From Tamarix chinensis (lineage: Eukaryota > Streptophyta > Magnoliopsida > Caryophyllales > Tamaricaceae), in NCBI GenBank assembly GCA_030549775.1, contig CM060177.1, positions 53,012,638 to 53,076,637 of the forward strand: a stretch of 64,000 bases of DNA, written 5' to 3'. Made by a program: the position numbers and the translations under genes. Below are positions 59,969 to 64,000 of this stretch, in pieces. Below the pieces are notes generated by a model that saw only the letters and a list, made by a program, of their open reading frames with translations, made no database searches and was not told the DNA's origin. The stretch's first letter is position 1, and every line of letters begins with the position of its first letter.

Positions 59969-61624
59969 TTAAGGATCTGAGCGGTCGATAGTTCTAGTGT
60001 TTTTGTTGTACGTAGTTGTTTCTCCGTTCATACCCATTCCGAATCCGAATCCCATTCCCATGCCGAATCCCATACCAATGCCACGGTCACCGTTATTATC
60101 CTTGACACCTCCATCCTTATCGCCTACTGTGCGGTCATTTCTCACTGCACCAGTTGCCACTCCCAGTCCTGCACCTTCGCCATAACCATTCCCTCCTTTA
60201 TTACCCACTTCTCCGAAGCCATCGCCTCCCCCTCCACCACCCACTATGCCACCATTACCAATACGACCAATACCAAACCCATAGCCATGACCGTATCCTC
60301 TCCCTGAACCGCTATTGCTGCCACCGCTGCCACCCCCTCCACCGCCACCACCAACAATGGCACTACCTTCATTCACAACTCCGACACCGCCACCTTGGCC
60401 ATGGCCGAAACCCCCTCCTAAACCTCCTTCCCCTCCTCCGCCACCACCGCCTTCTCCACCAGCAACAATTACACTATTTACATTACCACTAGCTACAGCA
60501 ACTCCTCCTCCAGCACCGAAACCTTCACCATAACTAGATCCATCACCTACAGCACCACCTCTACCTCTACCTCCGCCTCCTCCTCCAGCTTTTGTGTAAC
60601 CTCCGTTACTACTTGAAACTCCAGCTCCAGCTCCGGCACCCGCACCCTCACCATGATCAAACCTACCACCTACATCACTACCCCCACGACCACCTCCACC
60701 TCCACCTCCTCCAACATGTACATCACCTTCACTATTACTCACTACTGCAGCTCCAACACCTTCACCTTCACCTTCACCATGACCAGTCCCAACACTTGCA
60801 TTACTACCACTACCACCACCACCACCACCACCTCCTCCTCCTACCATCACACTACCTTCATCACCATTAGTTATACTAACTCCAGCCCCCGCTCCTTGTC
60901 CTGATCCACGACTATTAGTGTTTCCAGCATCACCTTCTCCCCCTCCTCCTCCGCCTCCTCCTGCAGCAAGAGTACTACCTTTATCGCCATCAACAGCCAC
61001 ACCAAATCCAGCGCCAGAGCCTTCACCATGACCAGAATCATGACTACCTCCTCCACCACCACCCCCTCCTCCTCCGCCTCCTCCTGCAGCAAGAGTACTA
61101 CCTTTATCGCCATCAACAGCTACACCAAATCCAGCGCCAGAGCCTTCACCATGACCAGAATCATGACTACCTCCTCCACTACCACCCCCTCCTACTATTT
61201 TTTCATTATGGTTAGCAACGATAGCTCCTCCTACACCATACCCCTCTCCGTCACCAGCTCCATTAACATTTCCGCCTCCACCACCTACACCTCCTCCTAT
61301 GGATTTTTGGGTGTGGTCGCCAATGGCACCTCCTCCTGCACCACTTCCCCCTCCATGCCCACCACCGTCGCTAGGCTCATTAGCATATCTTCCTCCTCCG
61401 CCACCACCTGCGGCAACAAATTCTCCAGCATCATCAAAAGCCTTGCCAAAGAAACTTCCACACCCACGCCACGGTTGATATAGGCAATCAATATCGCGCT
61501 TCTTAAAAGAAGCACCATATTGCTTGCTTACTTGGTAGTTCTCTCCATTGATACCGACACTCAGCATACTGAAAGTGAGTAAAAGAAGCGAAGCCACAGA
61601 CATATTTATGGAAGGAAAAGTCAT
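59969..61624 (-). CDS. Secreted glycine-rich protein (551 aa), likely cell-wall type
   Basis: A single open frame of 551 residues, the only intact gene in the window. Residues 8-27 (MSVASLLLLTFSMLSVGING) form a signal peptide, so the product should enter the secretory pathway. Residues 28-60 are not low-complexity and hold two Cys (47 and 55, in CLYQPWRGCG). From about 73 on it is Gly-rich: runs of 6-13 Gly alternate with GHGEGSGAG, GSGQGAGAG or GYGEGAGLG segments. Near the C-terminus is a GMGFGMGMGFGFGMGM stretch, then a hydrophilic tail (TIDRSDP). Two 41-residue copies lie around residues 150-230. The first ATG is preceded by a good context and a TATA box lies 86 bp upstream; starting at Met8 would shorten only the signal peptide. 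Such proteins are thought to be structural in plant cell walls; no enzyme motif is seen. Antisense His/Pro/Thr-rich ORFs are shadows. Confidence 0.85.
   Translation of the reverse strand: MTFPSINMSVASLLLLTFSMLSVGINGENYQVSKQYGASFKKRDIDCLYQPWRGCGSFFGKAFDDAGEFVAAGGGGGGRYANEPSDGGGHGGGSGAGGGAIGDHTQKSIGGGVGGGGGNVNGAGDGEGYGVGGAIVANHNEKIVGGGGSGGGSHDSGHGEGSGAGFGVAVDGDKGSTLAAGGGGGGGGGGGGGSHDSGHGEGSGAGFGVAVDGDKGSTLAAGGGGGGGGEGDAGNTNSRGSGQGAGAGVSITNGDEGSVMVGGGGGGGGGGSGSNASVGTGHGEGEGEGVGAAVVSNSEGDVHVGGGGGGGGRGGSDVGGRFDHGEGAGAGAGAGVSSSNGGYTKAGGGGGGRGRGGAVGDGSSYGEGFGAGGGVAVASGNVNSVIVAGGEGGGGGGGEGGLGGGFGHGQGGGVGVVNEGSAIVGGGGGGGGSGGSNSGSGRGYGHGYGFGIGRIGNGGIVGGGGGGDGFGEVGNKGGNGYGEGAGLGVATGAVRNDRTVGDKDGGVKDNNGDRGIGMGFGMGMGFGFGMGMNGETTTYNKNTRTIDRSDP
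60953..61190 (-). repeat. 123-bp in-frame tandem duplication in the glycine-rich gene
   Basis: GCAGCAAGAGTACTACC recurs at 60963 and 61086. Over about 115 bp I count two differences, one silent (GTG/GTA) and one Gly/Ser. It adds 41 residues. Confidence 0.85.
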
Positions 61625-61701
61625 TGGTTGGGAATAAGCGAAGCAAATTACTAGTTGAAATCAAGTACAAAGCTCTGCGTGGCTTTTCTCCATCGGATTT
61701 G

Positions 61702-61718
61702 CGCACTTATATAGTGCG
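61702..61718 (-). promoter_or_regulatory. TATA box inside a palindrome
   Basis: CGCACT TATAT AGTGCG: TATATAA on the minus strand flanked by perfect 6-bp inverted arms, 86 bp before the start codon. Transcription would start near 61680. Confidence 0.65.
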
Positions 61719-61836
61719 ATAGTGCGGGACTCCAAAATACTAGTAGGTGTGAATTTAGCATTTAATATAAGATAAAGTGGCCTAGTCATTGACTTGATGA
61801 TACATGGTGGGAAGCATAACTATCCAAAGCTTTTTT

Positions 61837-61842
61837 CACGTG
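61837..61842. promoter_or_regulatory. G-box CACGTG
   Basis: TTTTTTCACGTGATT, about 125 bp upstream of the TATA box; a site type bound by plant bZIP/bHLH factors. Binding here is not shown. Confidence 0.4.
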
Positions 61843-62109
61843 ATTATTTTGCAACCTTTTTCCCTTAGGCAAAATTCCGAAGTGTACTAAACACATAGTT
61901 GACTAACCTGGCTTCCCTTGGGGACTGGTTTTGGATTAAGTAGATATCGATTAATGGACTATATTAACGATTGTTTAATATTGGATTCACAACAAGAAAA
62001 CTAGTTTACGGCAACACTTTGTTATTGTGAAAAATGTCATTTGACAATGATAATTTTATGATCTTACAAAAAATTATTGTTGAAAATAATTTATTTATAT
62101 GGTTATTAT

Positions 62110-63190
62110 TAAGAAATATTCTGCAATGACATTTGTGGTTGTAATATATATGATAGTTTATTTACGACATTTATATGTTGCAATATATAATATATTTTTG
62201 CAACAACTTTTTTTTTGTTGCAAAATATTGATTGAATTATTGCAACAATCATATTTGTTGCAAATATTTAGATTATTTTAATGCAATGACATATATATGT
62301 TTTGCAATGACATTTAATATATGTGATAGTTTATTTGCAACGACATTTATATGTTACAATGTATAAAATATTTTTGCAACGAATTTTTTTTTGTTGCAAA
62401 ATATTGATTGAGTTTATTGCAATGACTATACTTATTATAAATATTTAGATTATTTTAATGCAATGACATTTATATGTTTTGCAACAATATTTTTTGTTGC
62501 AATATAGGCTATGGTTTATTTGCAACGACATTTATATGCTCAAATATAGAAAATATTTTTACAATGACATTTTTTTGTTGCAAAATGTTAATTGAATTTA
62601 TTGCAATGACTATATTTGTTGCAAATATTTAGATTATTTTATTGCAATGATATTTATATGTTTTGTAACGATATTTTTTGTTGCAATATATGCGATGGTT
62701 ATTTACAACGACATTTAAATGTTGTAATATACAAAATATTTTTTCAATGACTTTTTTTTATTACAAAAATTTGATTGGATTTATTGTAATGACTATACTT
62801 GTTGTAAATATTTAGATTATTTTAATGCAATGATATTTATATGTTTTGCAACGACATTTGTAGTTGCAATATATGCAATGATTATTTATAACAACATTTA
62901 TATGATGCAATATATAAAATGTTTTTGTAACGACTTTTTTTTGTTGCAAAATTTTGATTGGATTTATTGCAACGATTATACTTGTTGCAAATATTTAGAT
63001 TATTTTAACGCAATGACATTTATATGTTTTATAACGACATTTGTTGTTACAATATATGCAATAATTATTTGCAACGACATTTATATGTTGCAATATACAA
63101 AATATTTTTGTAAGGGCTTTTTTTTGTTGCAAAATTTTGATTGGATTCATTGCAACGACTATAATTGTTGAAAATATTTAGATTATTTTA
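62110..63190. repeat. Subterminal array of about 182-bp units, six copies
   Basis: The anchor GCAACGACATTTATATGTTG or variants lies near 62155, 62330, 62515, 62697, 62880 and 63063 (spacings 175-185). Each unit holds TTTTTTTGTTGCAAAAT, a TTGCAACGACTATA-like segment and AAATATTTAGATTATTTTAA. Short ORFs at 62099-62281 and 62830-63171 come from the repeat. Confidence 0.85.
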
Positions 63191-63280
63191 ACGCAACAAC
63201 AAGTTATTGCAAAAGAAATTTTCAACAATTTTTTGCAATGACTTTATTGTTGTAATTATGTATTTTTTGCAATGATAAAG

Positions 63281-63650
63281 TGTAATACCCCTAAATTGAG
63301 TGGAATGTTATAAGGATTGATATGACTACTTATATCAATATAGTCTACCATCCTTTTGGTGATTCTATCATAAGAACTCAATAGTTAAGCGTGTTTATTG
63401 TGGAGCAATTTTTATGATGGGTGACTCTCTTGGAAAGTTTCGAAAATGACTCGTGTTGATCTGTGGGGCTAGTCGATCAATCCAAAAAGGCTATACAATA
63501 GCCCTCGTAGTTCTTGTGGGCCTACGTGGCTATTAAGTGGCCCTACATGGTCGTTTTGACTCAGGATGTTAAAAATTTGTGGGTATTCGATGCTATAAGT
63601 GGCTCCTATGTGGTCGTATTGACTATGGGTATTTTGTAATTTTTTGTTCC
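63281..63650 (+). mobile_element. Cassandra-like TRIM with 5S rRNA-like domain, TSD TAAAG
   Basis: Starts TGTAATACCCCTAAATTG. TAAAG at 63276-63280 recurs at 63651-63655. 63360-63480 follows plant 5S rRNA in order: AGAACTC, AGTTAAGCGTG (A box), GATGGGTGAC (C-box region) and CTCGTGTTG. At about 63576-63591 GTGGGTATTCGATGC resembles the initiator-Met primer site TGGTATCAGAGC. After it AAGTGGCTCCTATGTGGTCG repeats the LTR's AAGTGGCCCTACATGGTCG, the start of a truncated second LTR. The right terminus is decayed. Confidence 0.7.
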
Positions 63651-64000
63651 TAAAGTATATTCAATTTTTTACAACAACATAAGTTATTGCAATTAATGTG
63701 TTTTTGCAATGAAAAATATTTTTACTGTAATATGCTATTTTTTTTGCAATAACTTTTTTTTTTATTGCAAATAACAAGCTTTTGCAACAACATAATTTGT
63801 TGCCAAACTACAACCAATTTTTTTTTCAACAAAAAAAGTCATTGTTAATTATAGGTTTTTGCAACGACATAAATTATTGCTGAAGTAGGATCAATATTTC
63901 GTAACGACAAAATTCATTGCAATATATAAACACGTGTATAGTTAGATGAAGTGATGTATTGCAACAATATTTATTTGGTAACGACAATTTATGTTGCATT

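Larger units (their letters stand above)
61988..64000. mobile_element. End of a CACTA (En/Spm-type) DNA transposon
   Basis: CACAACAAGAAAACTAG at 61988 resembles the plant CACTA terminus CACTACAAGAAAA with one change in the CACTA motif. After it come dense subterminal repeats of TTGCAACGACATT and its complement-like TTGTTGCAAA, typical of CACTA ends. No transposase is in the window; the other end lies beyond 64000, so autonomy and orientation are unknown. A Cassandra-like element is inserted at 63281-63650. Confidence 0.7.

Noticed and set aside
60154..61483. His-, Pro- and Thr-rich plus-strand ORFs
   Set aside because: Antisense shadows of the glycine-rich gene.
63360..63480. A genuine 5S rRNA gene
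   Set aside because: Only boxes are conserved, about 10 bases between them are altered, and LTR ends with a target duplication surround it.

Overview
This is plant nuclear DNA, AT-rich and almost wholly made of transposable elements. The families recognised (Athila, Tat, a CRM-like chromovirus and Tekay/Del among Ty3/gypsy elements, a Cassandra-like TRIM, a CACTA transposon and a hAT-like MITE) point to an angiosperm, probably a eudicot. I cannot name the species. One intact protein gene stands out: a secreted glycine-rich protein on the minus strand at 59969-61624.

Layout. (1) 1-2438 is the 3' part of a Tekay/Del-type LTR lying in the 5' LTR of a decayed Athila element that runs to 22933. 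Two more LTR-only units of 5.3 and 4.7 kb (6288-11567 and 14202-18890) sit inside this Athila, with exact 5-bp target duplications GTGTT and AAAAA. (2) 22934-23617 is the tail of the LTR that hosts the Athila. (3) 23618-31455 is a decayed Tat-lineage element: integrase, then a 3' region with tandem repeats and a broken antisense coiled-coil-like ORF. It is split by a CRM-like element at 24788-28746. (4) 31456-34110 is a minus-strand Tekay LTR fragment joined to its own internal 3' end, which supports the assignment of the whole LTR family. (5) 34330-56540 is a broken minus-strand Athila gag, split by a nest of LTR-only units: 34537-55329 carries 37809-49861 (minus) and 49903-55222, and 37809-49861 in turn carries 42498-48265, a minus-strand CRM-like solo LTR and a MITE. 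(6) 56541-61987 is the only non-nested stretch and holds the glycine-rich protein gene. (7) 61988-64000 is one end of a CACTA transposon with a roughly 182-bp subterminal array, interrupted by a Cassandra-like element carrying a decayed 5S rRNA-like domain.

The most interesting signal is in the Tekay-type LTR family. All copies are single LTR-length units of 3.4-5.8 kb with TG...CA-type ends, apart from mutated terminal bases in some, and no internal region. They share a stem-loop about 80-140 bp from the 3' end whose arms change sequence between copies but stay complementary. They also share a block of 5-6 repeats of a CCGGTCCACCGG motif, and they carry interchangeable minisatellite modules. 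Apart from the glycine-rich protein gene, no gene in the window looks functional: every retrotransposon ORF has stops or frameshifts.
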